Of a stretch of 64,000 nucleotides of DNA, positions 45,487 to 54,458 are shown in pieces (positions within the stretch are counted from its first letter, which is position 1; every line of letters starts with the position of its first letter). Location: contig NZ_CP094357.1 of assembly GCF_014779555.2 (NCBI RefSeq), forward strand, positions 3,596,001-3,660,000, read 5' to 3'. A program made the position numbers and the translations under genes. The notes under the pieces were generated by a model. It worked only from the letters and a program-made list of their open reading frames with translations. It was not told the origin of the DNA and did no database searches. This DNA comes from Lysobacter capsici (GTDB lineage Bacteria > Pseudomonadota > Gammaproteobacteria > Xanthomonadales > Xanthomonadaceae).

Positions 45487-46382
45487 CTCAAGCCGCTTCC
45501 GTACGCATCGTCGAAGTCGGTCCGCGCGACGGACTGCAGAACGAGAAATCGCAGATCGCCACCGCCGACAAGATCGCGCTGATCGACCGGCTGTCGGCGA
45601 CCGGGCTGCGCAGCATCGAAGCGACGAGTTTCGTCAGCCCGAAGTGGGTGCCGCAACTGGCCGACGCGGCCGAAGTCTTCGCCGGCATCGCGCGCCGGCC
45701 CGGCGTGCATTACCCGGTGCTGGTGCCCAACGAACAAGGCTACGAGCGCGCGCGCGCGGTCGGGGTCGAGGAGATCGCGGTGTTCACCGCCGCATCCGAA
45801 GCGTTCAACCGCACCAACATCAACGCCAGCATCGACGAGTCGCTGGCGCGGTTCGCGCCGGTGATGGCGCGGGCCCAGGCCGACGGCGTGGCGGTGCGCG
45901 GTTATGTGTCCACCGTGCTCGGTTGCCCGTACCAAGGCGAAGTGCCGGTCGCCGATGTGGTGCGGGTGGCCAAGGCGCTGCACGCGATGGGCTGCTACGA
46001 GGTTTCGCTAGGCGACACCATCGGCGTGGGCACGCCGGGCAAGGCGCGCGCGATGTTCAAGGCGGTCGCCTCCGAGGTGCCGGTCGCGGCGCTGGCGGTG
46101 CATTTCCACGACACCTACGGCCAGGCCCTGTCGAACATCCTCGCCTGCCTGGAAGAAGGCGTGGCGGTGGTCGATTCGGCCGTCTCCGGCACCGGCGGCT
46201 GCCCTTACGCCAAGGGCGCCAGCGGCAACGTCGCCAGCGAGGACGTGGTCTACATGCTGCACGGCCTGGGCATCGAGACCGGGGTGGACTTGAACGCGCT
46301 GGCCGACACCGGCCGCTGGCTCGCCGGCCTGCTCGGACGCGAAACCGGCAGCAAGGTCGGCAAGGCGCTGGCGGCCGCGTGA
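45483..46382 (+). CDS. liuE: Hydroxymethylglutaryl-CoA lyase
   Basis: The 299-residue enzyme cleaves HMG-CoA to acetoacetate and acetyl-CoA, the last step of leucine degradation. The TIM-barrel motifs are visible: EVGPRDGLQNEK at 11-22, GDTIGVGTPG, FHDTYGQALSNI and the flexible active-site loop SGTGGCPYAKGASGN with the catalytic cysteine. Length is typical. Its start overlaps the lipoprotein gene and its stop overlaps the GTG start of a PAS-GGDEF-EAL gene, so all three are coupled. Confidence 0.94.
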   Translation: MTQAASVRIVEVGPRDGLQNEKSQIATADKIALIDRLSATGLRSIEATSFVSPKWVPQLADAAEVFAGIARRPGVHYPVLVPNEQGYERARAVGVEEIAVFTAASEAFNRTNINASIDESLARFAPVMARAQADGVAVRGYVSTVLGCPYQGEVPVADVVRVAKALHAMGCYEVSLGDTIGVGTPGKARAMFKAVASEVPVAALAVHFHDTYGQALSNILACLEEGVAVVDSAVSGTGGCPYAKGASGNVASEDVVYMLHGLGIETGVDLNALADTGRWLAGLLGRETGSKVGKALAAA

Positions 46383-48940
46383 ACGCCGACGCGCCCGCCG
46401 ATCGCCCGCCCCCGCCCGCCACCGAGGCGGCGACGGGCTCGACGGACGCAACGATCGCGGCGCTGCGGCGCGCGCTCGACGAACCCGGCCTCAGCGACAG
46501 CCTGCGCGCGACCTTGACCGACGCGATCGACGCGCTGCGCCGCAGCGACGACTCGCTGTACCGCGCCGCCTTCGACGCGATTCCCGACCTGGTCACCGTG
46601 CTCGACGAAGTCGGCACCGTGATCGAGATCAACCGCGAAGGCACCCGCGCGCACCGGCGAGTGCGCGAGGAAATCGTCGGCCAGCCGATCCACGTGCTCA
46701 ATCCCGAACTGCCGCGCGAGCACCTCGCGCCGGTGTGGGAAACCTTGAACCGCGGCGAGAGCTACATCATCGAGGTCACCAACAAGCGCGGCGACGGCAC
46801 CCGCTTCCCGGTCGAAGTGCATTCGGCCGGTTTCGAACACGACGGCCAGCGCCGGATCATCGCGGTCGCGCGCGACCTCAGCAGCCGCGCCGACACCGAG
46901 ATGCGTTTCCGCGAACTGGTCGAATCGATCGATCGCGGCGTGATCGTGCAGGACCACTCGCTGCGGATCATCTACGCCAACAGCGCGGCGATGCGCCTGC
47001 TGTCGCTGCACAGCGGCATGAGCATCGCCGACGAACTCAGCTCGGGCGACTGGCTGCTGGTCGACGAACGCGGCCACGAACTGGCCACCGACCAATACCC
47101 CTCGCAGATCGCGCTGACCACCGGTTGCGTGGTCGACAGCACCGTGCTGGGTCTGTATCACCGCGAGCGCCGCGAACTGATCTGGCTCGCGGTCACCGCG
47201 GTGCCGCAGTTCCCGCCCGGCGGCGACCGCCCGCACCAGGTGTTCGCGCTGTTCTCCAACGTCACCGCGCTCAAGCGCGACAGCGCCCTGTTCGACCGCG
47301 CCCAGGCCCTGGCCCACATCGGCGGCTGGGAATGGGACGCCGGCCGCGATCGCCTGTACCTGACCTTCGAAGCCGCGCGCATCATCGGCCGCGAAGCCGA
47401 ACCCGAGCAGATCGACGACCTGCTCGAATGCCTGCTGCCGCTCGATCGCCACCGCCTGCGCAACGCGCTCGAACGCACCCTGGCCGGCGGCCGCGGCATC
47501 GACATGGAACTGCAGGGCATGCGCGCGGACGGCAGCGGTTTCTGGGTCCGCGCGATCGGCGACGCCAGCGCCGCCGATCCGGTCCGGCAGGTGCTCACCG
47601 GCACCTTGCAGGACATCACCGAACGCAAGCACGAAGAAGAGCAACTGCGCATCCAGGCGCGCAGCGATCCGCTTACCGGCCTGCTCAACCGCGACGCGGT
47701 CCAGGCCGAACTCGAACGCCGCCTGGACATCTACCCGCACTCGCCGCTGGCGGTGCTGTACATCGACCTGGACCGCTTCAAGGTGGTCAACGACGTGCTC
47801 GGCCACGCCGCCGGCGACCGCCTGCTGGCCTCGGCCGCGCGCCGCATCCGCCTGGCCGCCGGCGATCAGGCCTTGATCGCGCGCTTCGGCGGCGACGAAT
47901 TCCTGCTGGTGTGCTCGCTCGACGACGATCCCCTGCGCGGCGAACGCCTCGCCGACGCGATCCTGGAGATCTTCGGCGACAGCTTCCGCGTCGACGGCGA
48001 GGAATTCAGCATCACCGCCAGCATCGGCATCGCCCAGGCGCCGCTCGACGGCCGCACCGCGCAGCAGCTGATCCAGAGCGCCGACGTGGCCATGTACGAC
48101 AGCAAGCGCCGCGGCCGCAACAGCTGGCAGGCGTTCACCCCGGAACTGGCCGAACAGCAATTGCACCGCCTGCAACTGGAAACCCATCTGCGCCGCGCGG
48201 TCCACAACGACGAATTCCATCTGGTCTATCAGCCGCAGGTCGATCTCAGCGACGGCCGGGTGGTGGCGATCGAAGCGCTGATCCGCTGGCGCAACCGCTC
48301 GCTCGGCGAAATGCGCCCGGACCGTTTCATCGACCATGCCGAAACCACCGGCGACATCGTCGGCATCGGCGGCTGGGTCCTGCACGAAGCCTGCCGGCAA
48401 CTGCGCGCCTGGCGCGACGAGGGCCTGCAAATCGAACGCGTCGCGGTCAACGTGTCCTACCGCCAGTTCCTCGGCGACGATCTGGCCAACAACGTCGGTG
48501 CCGCCCTGGCCGAATACGGCCTGCCCGGCAGCGCGCTGGAGCTGGAATTCACCGAGCGGGTGTTGATCGAGGACGCGCCCGACACCGTGCGCACCTTCAC
48601 CCGCCTGCGCGAACTCGGGGTCAGCCTGTCGATCGACGATTTCGGCGAAGGCTACAGCGCCCTGAACTATCTGCGCCGCCTGCCGATCCACGGCCTCAAG
48701 CTCAGCCAGTTGTTCGTGCAGGGCGTGCCCGACAACCAGTCCGACGTCGCGGTCTGCCAGGCCGTCACCGGCATCGCCCGCAGCCTGGGCCTGGGCATGG
48801 TCGCCGAGGGCGTGGAAACCGAACGCCAGCGCGTGTTCCTGCGCGAGCTCGGCGTGCTGATCGGCCAGGGCTTCCTGTTCGCGCCGGGGCTGGCGCCGGA
48901 CGACCTGCGCGATTACTGCCGGGCGCAGAAGCGACTGTGA
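46379..48940 (+). CDS. Cyclic-di-GMP protein: three PAS domains, GGDEF and EAL
   Basis: The 853-residue protein starts at a GTG overlapping the liuE stop (GTGA). Domains by eye: PAS1 about 60-168, PAS2 about 178-300, PAS3 about 305-420 (ending ITERKHEEEQL), GGDEF about 425-590 with intact ARFGGDEFLLV, EAL about 600-850 with EALIRW, DDFGEGYSAL and AEGVET. The GGDEF site looks active; no RxxD inhibitory site precedes it. In the EAL domain the usual DDFGTG loop reads DDFGEG and the KID motif reads KLS, so phosphodiesterase activity could be altered. No membrane segment is present, so the PAS domains probably sense a cytoplasmic or redox signal. Confidence 0.9.
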   Translation: MNADAPADRPPPPATEAATGSTDATIAALRRALDEPGLSDSLRATLTDAIDALRRSDDSLYRAAFDAIPDLVTVLDEVGTVIEINREGTRAHRRVREEIVGQPIHVLNPELPREHLAPVWETLNRGESYIIEVTNKRGDGTRFPVEVHSAGFEHDGQRRIIAVARDLSSRADTEMRFRELVESIDRGVIVQDHSLRIIYANSAAMRLLSLHSGMSIADELSSGDWLLVDERGHELATDQYPSQIALTTGCVVDSTVLGLYHRERRELIWLAVTAVPQFPPGGDRPHQVFALFSNVTALKRDSALFDRAQALAHIGGWEWDAGRDRLYLTFEAARIIGREAEPEQIDDLLECLLPLDRHRLRNALERTLAGGRGIDMELQGMRADGSGFWVRAIGDASAADPVRQVLTGTLQDITERKHEEEQLRIQARSDPLTGLLNRDAVQAELERRLDIYPHSPLAVLYIDLDRFKVVNDVLGHAAGDRLLASAARRIRLAAGDQALIARFGGDEFLLVCSLDDDPLRGERLADAILEIFGDSFRVDGEEFSITASIGIAQAPLDGRTAQQLIQSADVAMYDSKRRGRNSWQAFTPELAEQQLHRLQLETHLRRAVHNDEFHLVYQPQVDLSDGRVVAIEALIRWRNRSLGEMRPDRFIDHAETTGDIVGIGGWVLHEACRQLRAWRDEGLQIERVAVNVSYRQFLGDDLANNVGAALAEYGLPGSALELEFTERVLIEDAPDTVRTFTRLRELGVSLSIDDFGEGYSALNYLRRLPIHGLKLSQLFVQGVPDNQSDVAVCQAVTGIARSLGLGMVAEGVETERQRVFLRELGVLIGQGFLFAPGLAPDDLRDYCRAQKRL

Positions 48941-49380
48941 CCGGATTGGGTGGCGAGCACGCCATCGGCTGACGCCTCGGCATCGATCGGCGGCAATGGG
49001 GCGAGTCTCGCTTGCGCCAGCATGATCGGCGCTCACATGCATCGCTGCGGACGCGGCCGCGATCATCGATGAAGGCATTGCGCGTAGACAACGCGACGGC
49101 CTACGGCTCGCGCCTGCGGTCGTGAGTCCAGCAGCCGGCGCCGATCCAGGTTGAACTCGGTCCTCCGACAGCGAGTGCAGGTTCGTTCAACCCACTTCAC
49201 GACGTCGCGATCGCGACGTTTGAACTCTCGTGCATGACACGAATGCGCGCGCGATCGACGCGATCGGCGACGCCGTGGCCGCGCACACGTTCCCTCCCAG
49301 CCGCCCGCAACGCCGCGCGTTGCGCATCCGCGCACACGTCCTGCAGGTTTCGGGACATCGCATCCATCAGGAGTTCCAAC
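48941..49380. other. Intergenic region upstream of the ART-like gene
   Basis: No gene is supported in these 440 bases. The ribosome binding site aggag lies near 49368-49372, before the following ATG. Several frames remain open because of the high GC content but lack start signals. Confidence 0.5.
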
Positions 49381-50007
49381 ATGCCCATCACTTTGTACCG
49401 CGGCGATTCGCGGCCACCCGATCCGCTCAACCCGGCCGATCCGCCCACCGCCGCCAACAGCATCCGCGGCGCCGGCGGATTCCAGCCGTGGGTGATCACG
49501 CCGCTGGCGACCGGACGCGAAGTCATCAACCGCTGCATCGTGCCGCGCGGCCCGGTCCCGGCCCTGCCGCCGCCGGCCGACCAGACCAGCCTGCAGGCGC
49601 TGCTGACCACGTCCAACGTCAGCCTGATCGACGTGTTGCGCAACATCAAGGCGGAAAAAACCCGTCGCACCATCCACCTGTCGACCGACACCACCATCGA
49701 CTCCGGCGGGTATCCAACGGGCTACGTCTATCAGATGCAGTTCAATCTCAACGTCCAGGCCCTGGGCCAGGGCGCGGTCACGGCGGTCAACGCCGACACG
49801 CAACTGGCGTCGGCGACCAAGGCCAATGTGTTCTTCGACGGCGCCACCCTGGCCACCTCGACCCTGTTCGGCATCTCCGGCGGCCCGGTCAACCCCGGCG
49901 TGGAAGCCGCCTTCCTCACCGTGATCCCGATGGCCTACATCACCCACTACTGCATACCGGGCAAGGCCGATGCGGGCAGCGCGACGAGGCCGTGGATCGC
50001 GTTTTGA
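49381..50007 (+). CDS. Putative enterotoxin-type ADP-ribosyltransferase
   Basis: The 208-residue protein begins MPITLYRGDSRPPD. Cholera toxin A and heat-labile toxin A have LYRADSRPPD at the same place, with the NAD-binding Arg at position 7 as here. Further parallels in order are IHLSTDTT at 98-105 (His and Ser-Thr-Ser motif region) and NPGVEAAFLTVIPMAYI at 171-187, where Glu175 aligns with the catalytic Glu112 of cholera toxin by its distance to the IP pair. The first Glu of the usual ExE is Gly here. No signal peptide or transmembrane helix is present. I infer an R-S-E class ADP-ribosyltransferase; target and export route are unknown. The resemblance is by eye, strongest at the N-terminus. 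Confidence 0.6.
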   Translation: MPITLYRGDSRPPDPLNPADPPTAANSIRGAGGFQPWVITPLATGREVINRCIVPRGPVPALPPPADQTSLQALLTTSNVSLIDVLRNIKAEKTRRTIHLSTDTTIDSGGYPTGYVYQMQFNLNVQALGQGAVTAVNADTQLASATKANVFFDGATLATSTLFGISGGPVNPGVEAAFLTVIPMAYITHYCIPGKADAGSATRPWIAF

Positions 50008-50116
50008 CGCGATGAGGTGGGATGCGACGCGATCGACAAAATCGAGCGATAGCGCGCTAAGCGTCGATGCTTTCGGAGCGTGCGGGCTTGCAAGCAGATC
50101 GCGCTTCGGTCCGAAC

Positions 50117-50148
50117 CCGACGGTGCGCATTGAAAAGCGCACCGTCGG
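50117..50148. terminator. Hairpin between convergent genes
   Basis: A perfect 12-base stem (ccgacggtgcgc / gcgcaccgtcgg) with an 8-base AT-rich loop lies between the ART-like gene and the convergent ParB-like gene. There is no T-run, so it may be a weak or factor-assisted terminator. Confidence 0.55.
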
Positions 50149-50191
50149 CCGTGTGCTTCGCTCAGCCGGCTCGCACGCCGGCGGCCATCGC

Positions 50192-51232
50192 TCAGTACCG
50201 CTCGTCGAACTCGCAAAACAACTCGCTGCGCCCCAGTTCCGCGAGCCGGGCTTCGACCTCGGCTAACCACTGCGATTCCGGCCGCCGGCTGGCCCAGGCA
50301 TAAGTCCGCGGCACCACAATGGGACGGTCGTCGAAGGCGGAGATAAGCGTGGTGTTGAGCGAATCGGTCGCGATCGCTTTGCGACCGGGTATCCCGAGCG
50401 CCAACTCATCGGCATGCCGTTGGAACGAGGCGAGTATCGCCTGCTGAGTAATCGGCTCGTCTGCGATCGGGTACTCGTAGGCCGAACACGCCACTAGGAA
50501 ATCGGGCGGGCGATCTTCCAGCAACGCCGCCTGCAGACGATCATGGCCATCGACGATCACATACGCCTGCAGGCAATCCAGCCGCCACAGCAGTATCGGC
50601 GGCAGCGCGCCTTCGCGCGCCTTCTTGCGCCACCATTTGACCCGGCCGTCGTCGGGCGGCGACGGCGCGCGCAGATTCAACAGTTGATCGATGGGATGCT
50701 GGCCGCCCCAATCGATGAAGAACACCGGATCGGCACGCAACGCGTCGCGCACGCCGCTGATCGGCCAGTGCCAATGATTCAGACGCAGCTTTCCGGCCTC
50801 GAACTTCCAGGCGTCCGCAAGCGGACGCGCGCCGATGAACATCCACGGGCCCGCATGCAGGAACGACGCGGGACCTTCGCCCAACGCCTGGGCGAACACG
50901 CGGCTCCAACTCGCCAGCCGCTGCGGCTGCGGCAATGCGGCATGCCGTTCGACCACTGCCGAATCCAGCGCCGAGGCAGGCACCGGCGACTCGACCGGCG
51001 CATCGCTGCGCAACAGATGAACCCCGTAATAGTCGCTCAGCGGCGTGGCCCAAAACCGCGTCACCGGTTCGCCGCCATCCGCTCGGTCCTGCACCAAGCG
51101 GATACGAGCGTTGTGCCCGCTCTCCAGACGCAAGGCCGGCTTGCGATGACCGCCATCGTCCTCGCGGCATTCCAGCGCCAGGCCGAACCAGCGGCCCGCA
51201 TCGGTTTCGATGTCTTTCCAGTACACACTCAT
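50192..51232 (-). CDS. Hypothetical protein with a ParB-like VDGHDRL motif
   Basis: The 346-residue protein contains AYVIVDGHDRLQAALLEDRPP at about 230-250 in the middle. A [IV]DGHHR-type motif is typical of the ParB/sulfiredoxin fold, so this part may bind nucleotide. The flanking regions (PWMFIGARPLADAWKFEAGK, FFIDWGGQHPIDQLLNL) are not known to me. No signal peptide. The ATG at 51232 begins MSVYWKDIETDAG; upstream the frame becomes low-complexity and overlaps repeat DNA. Confidence 0.65.
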   Translation of the reverse strand: MSVYWKDIETDAGRWFGLALECREDDGGHRKPALRLESGHNARIRLVQDRADGGEPVTRFWATPLSDYYGVHLLRSDAPVESPVPASALDSAVVERHAALPQPQRLASWSRVFAQALGEGPASFLHAGPWMFIGARPLADAWKFEAGKLRLNHWHWPISGVRDALRADPVFFIDWGGQHPIDQLLNLRAPSPPDDGRVKWWRKKAREGALPPILLWRLDCLQAYVIVDGHDRLQAALLEDRPPDFLVACSAYEYPIADEPITQQAILASFQRHADELALGIPGRKAIATDSLNTTLISAFDDRPIVVPRTYAWASRRPESQWLAEVEARLAELGRSELFCEFDERY

Positions 51233-51615
51233 GATCGCGCTTGTTCCGTGAGCGGGCGCAGACCCGCATTGATCCTTATCGTGGCGCCAGCAACCGCTCG
51301 ATCTGTTCTCTTTCGTCCATCGAACGCTGAAACCGGCCGCAAGTATCCCTGTTGCGGCGCGGACTGTCGAAGCACCCAGCGCCCCCAATCGCGACGCCGC
51401 CGCGACACCCCCTGTAGGAGCGGCGCGAGCCGCGACATCGCAACCGCGCCCACCGCGCCGCCCGCATCGCGCATCGCATCCACCCGCGAAACCATGCGGC
51501 CGCGTTTCCGGCGCAGCAACCAGACATGCCCCGCCGCCATTTGCGAACGGTCGAAGCCCCCCCAGCGAATCGGTATCATCGCCCGCACAGGGACCTGTCC
51601 GTTGGAGCACACACC
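51233..51615. repeat. Intergenic region with a REP-like copy
   Basis: At 51412-51436 lies one copy of the ctgtaggagcggcg element (half of the palindrome found in the 211-bp array). No gene is supported in the rest of the 383 bases, which separate divergent genes and should contain both promoters. Confidence 0.6.
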
Positions 51616-52176
51616 ATGCCCGGCAAGACAACGAAACCGTCAGCGAAGAGCGCAGGCAAGACCACCGCGAAGAAAGTCGCGAAAAAAGTCGTAAAGAAAG
51701 TCGCGAAGAAAACCGCCGCCAAAACATCGAAACCGCGCAAGGCGCCGGCCGAATCGCAGCCCGAAAAAACCGCCACGCCGCGCCTGCTCTCCGGCGGCAA
51801 TCCGCAGATCGCCAAGGCCTATGGCGATGCGCCCGTGCAGGCCTACATCGCGGCGATGCCGGGCTGGAAAAGCGCGATCGGCCGCCAGATCGACACCCTG
51901 GTCGAGCGGGCCGTTCCCGAGGTCTACAAGGCGGTCAAGTGGAACTCGCCGCTGTACGGCATCGAAGGCGAAGGCTGGTTCCTCAGCCTGCACACCTTCA
52001 CGAATTACGTGAAAGTGGCGTTTTTCCGCGGCACCTCGCTCGATCCCATGCCGCCGGGCGAATCCAGGACTCCGCACACGCGCTACCTCGACGTGCGCGA
52101 GCGCGAGCCGATCGACGAAGCCCAGTTCATCGCCTGGGTGAAGCAGGCCCGGAAACTGCCCGGTGAGAAAATGTGA
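51616..52176 (+). CDS. DUF1801 domain protein with N-terminal histone-H1-like tail
   Basis: The 186-residue protein starts with about 45 residues of Lys/Ala repeats (KKVAKKVVKKVAKK), resembling the C-terminal tail of histone H1 and bacterial histone-like proteins. The rest (about 60-186) is a DUF1801 domain with KWNSPLYGIEGEGWFLSLH. DUF1801/YdhG-like proteins are small and of poorly defined function. The tail should bind DNA or RNA non-specifically. A second DUF1801 gene follows 84 bases later with its basic tail at the opposite end. Confidence 0.78.
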   Translation: MPGKTTKPSAKSAGKTTAKKVAKKVVKKVAKKTAAKTSKPRKAPAESQPEKTATPRLLSGGNPQIAKAYGDAPVQAYIAAMPGWKSAIGRQIDTLVERAVPEVYKAVKWNSPLYGIEGEGWFLSLHTFTNYVKVAFFRGTSLDPMPPGESRTPHTRYLDVREREPIDEAQFIAWVKQARKLPGEKM

Positions 52177-52260
52177 GCGGCCCCGGCCGGACGCATGCGT
52201 AGCATGTGCGCGCCGGAACCTCCCGTCGCACCCGACACCTCCTCAAACGAAGCCATCGCC

Positions 52261-52755
52261 ATGAAGAAAACGACCACGCTCGACAAGACCGCGGACGCCG
52301 GCGCGCAAACGTCCGCGTCCGAACAGATAGACGCGAAAATCCAGGAACTGGGCGATTGGCGCGGCGAGACCCTCGCGCGCATCCGCATGCTGATCAAGCA
52401 GGCCGACCCCGACGTGATCGAGGAAGTGAAATGGCGAGGGGTGCCGGTGTGGTCGCATGACGGCATCGTGTGCACTGGCGAGACCTACAAGGCCGCGGTG
52501 AAGATGACCTTCGCCAAGGGCGCGTCGCTGGACGACCCGGCCGGGCTGTTCAACTCCAGCCTCGACGGCAACACCCGGCGCGCCATCGATGTCCACGAAG
52601 GCGACAAGCTCGACGAGAAAGCCTTGAAGACGCTGATCCGCGCCGCGGTCGCGCTGAATACCGCCGCGCGCGCCAAGCCCCGCGCCACCAGCGCCGCGAA
52701 GAAAGTCACGAAAAAAGCCGCGAAAAAAGTCGCGAAGAAAACCAAAAGCGAGTGA
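52261..52755 (+). CDS. DUF1801 domain protein with C-terminal histone-H1-like tail
   Basis: The 164-residue protein has a DUF1801 domain at about 20-135 (EEVKWRGVPVWSHDGIVCTGETY), then a Lys/Ala tail (AAKKVTKKAAKKVAKKTK). It is the mirror image of the preceding protein, whose basic tail is N-terminal. The ATG at 52261 opens the MKKTTTLDK N-terminus. It is followed by a convergent membrane-protein gene, with only 18 bases between the stops. Confidence 0.78.
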   Translation: MKKTTTLDKTADAGAQTSASEQIDAKIQELGDWRGETLARIRMLIKQADPDVIEEVKWRGVPVWSHDGIVCTGETYKAAVKMTFAKGASLDDPAGLFNSSLDGNTRRAIDVHEGDKLDEKALKTLIRAAVALNTAARAKPRATSAAKKVTKKAAKKVAKKTKSE

Positions 52756-52773
52756 TCGCCTCGAGCGGCCCGC

Positions 52774-53433
52774 TTAGCCCGCTCGCAGCATCAACACCAC
52801 ACCGGTGACGGCCTGCACGGCCGTCCATGCGCGAGCGGGCGTGCGTCCGCTCATCCAGCGCGGATGCAGCGCGATACCGCGACACACACCGGTCGCGATG
52901 GCGCCGGTCGTGACCAGCATGGCCGCCAGATGCACGCCGACGGCGGCCAGTCCGAGCACGAGGGAGCCCGACGCGGTAATGTCCCGCGCCGGCGTGCCGC
53001 TCATGCAGATCGGCACCAGAGCCGGCACCAGCATCAAGCCGGCGCCGTGCGCGGTGGCCATCAGGCACGACCACAGCGCGATGCCGATGTGGCCGGTGGG
53101 CGTGCGGATACGAAATCGACCGGCAAGCGCCGCGCCTGCCGTATTCGCCGCGGCGCCGCGCAGCCAGCGATGGACCGCCACGCCGATCAGCAAGGCGCCA
53201 GCCACACTCTGGACCCATGCGCGATCCATCAACATGCCCTGAGCGACGGCGCAGACCACGATCGCGACCGAGACCGCATGGCCGATCGCGATCGGCAGCA
53301 AGGCGCGTCGCGCCTGAGCGTCGTCGCGCGCATGCACGCCGCAGGCGGCGGCGAACATCCAGCCGTTCGCCGGGCTCGCGCCATGCAAAGCGCCAAGTCC
53401 GGCGATGCTCAGCCATGCCCACCCGATGTCCAT
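52774..53433 (-). CDS. Polytopic membrane protein, possibly transporter-related
   Basis: The 219-residue protein has about six membrane helices. The first helix region contains GLGALHGASPANGW and a later one LMATAHGAGLMLVPA; paired HG motifs in helices recall NicO/RcnA/UreH-type metal or sulfite exporters. The match is not close enough to name a substrate. It ends close to the convergent DUF1801 gene and lies just downstream of the DUF899 gene, with which it may be co-transcribed. Confidence 0.7.
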   Translation of the reverse strand: MDIGWAWLSIAGLGALHGASPANGWMFAAACGVHARDDAQARRALLPIAIGHAVSVAIVVCAVAQGMLMDRAWVQSVAGALLIGVAVHRWLRGAAANTAGAALAGRFRIRTPTGHIGIALWSCLMATAHGAGLMLVPALVPICMSGTPARDITASGSLVLGLAAVGVHLAAMLVTTGAIATGVCRGIALHPRWMSGRTPARAWTAVQAVTGVVLMLRAG

Positions 53434-53461
53434 GATCCGTCCTCGCCAGGGCGCCGCGGAC

Positions 53462-54247
53462 TCATGCCTTCGAACAGCACGCGGCTGTCGTCGGCGCCGT
53501 GCTCACGGACGCAGCCGGTTCGTAGCGATCGTGATGGCGCACCCATGCCATCGGGTAATCCAGCCCGTCCTCGTCGCGGCCCTTGGGCGTGAGTTCCAGC
53601 AGCGCGTAGGTGTGCATCATCGTTTCCACCCCGCGGCCGTAACGCGAGTAGGTGTGGAAGACCGCGCCCGTTTCGTCGCGATGGAACACGCTGATGCCGG
53701 GCGCCTCTTCGTGCGGAAACGGCTGGCGCACGTAGTTGTAGTCGACCTTGCCGCTGGACAACTCGTCGTGGCTGAAGCTCACGCCGAAATCGCGGTTGAA
53801 ATCGCTGCCATGCGATGACACCCATCCGAACCGCCAGTCCATGCGTCGACGAAAACGTTCGATATCGGCCAGCGGCGCGCGCGAGACCGCGAGCAAGGTG
53901 ACATCGCGCTGGGCGAGATGAAGATTGGCGCCGTCGTTGTGATCGGCCATGTAGGAGCAGCTCTTGCAGCCCTGCTCCCAGCCCGGCGCGAACATGAAGT
54001 GCTGCACCAGCAACTGGCTGCGTCCGTCGAACAGGTCGGCGAGGCGACGCGGCCCATCGAGGGTTTCGAAGACGTAGTCCTTCTCGACCCGCACCCATGG
54101 CAAGGCGCGGCGTTCGCGCGCGATGTCGTCCTGCAGGCGGGTCAGTTCCTTCTCGCGTGCCAGCAGAGTCTTGCGTGCGGCCAGCCATCGTTCGCGGGAC
54201 ACGACCGGGTGATCGACGATGTTCGTTTCGGCTATCGCGGTATTCAT
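53462..54247 (-). CDS. DUF899 family thioredoxin-like protein
   Basis: The 261-residue protein shows the family blocks HPVVSRERWLAARKTLLARE, WVRVEKDYVFET, FMFAPGWEQGCKSCSYMADH and VSFSHDEL. The CKSC motif sits where a thioredoxin fold would carry its active site. Redox substrates are unknown; members are common in actinobacteria and proteobacteria. The ATG at 54247 has gaggag upstream. Upstream codons in the same frame are low-quality and were excluded. Confidence 0.85.
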   Translation of the reverse strand: MNTAIAETNIVDHPVVSRERWLAARKTLLAREKELTRLQDDIARERRALPWVRVEKDYVFETLDGPRRLADLFDGRSQLLVQHFMFAPGWEQGCKSCSYMADHNDGANLHLAQRDVTLLAVSRAPLADIERFRRRMDWRFGWVSSHGSDFNRDFGVSFSHDELSSGKVDYNYVRQPFPHEEAPGISVFHRDETGAVFHTYSRYGRGVETMMHTYALLELTPKGRDEDGLDYPMAWVRHHDRYEPAASVSTAPTTAACCSKA

Positions 54248-54458
54248 GAGGTGCTCCTCGGCCCGATGGGCCTTCGTGATGCGATGCGTGCCCGACAGCG
54301 GGCAAGGCATCGCCGTCTCCGATCGTTCGACCGGATGGACAGGACAGGTTGGGACGCCGCCCGACAGGCGCATGCGCGTCAGGATCGGCGACGAATCGCG
54401 CCTCAGCGCATTCGTTGCGATGGCCGGCCGCGTCGCACGCGGCGCATCGCGTGGACCG

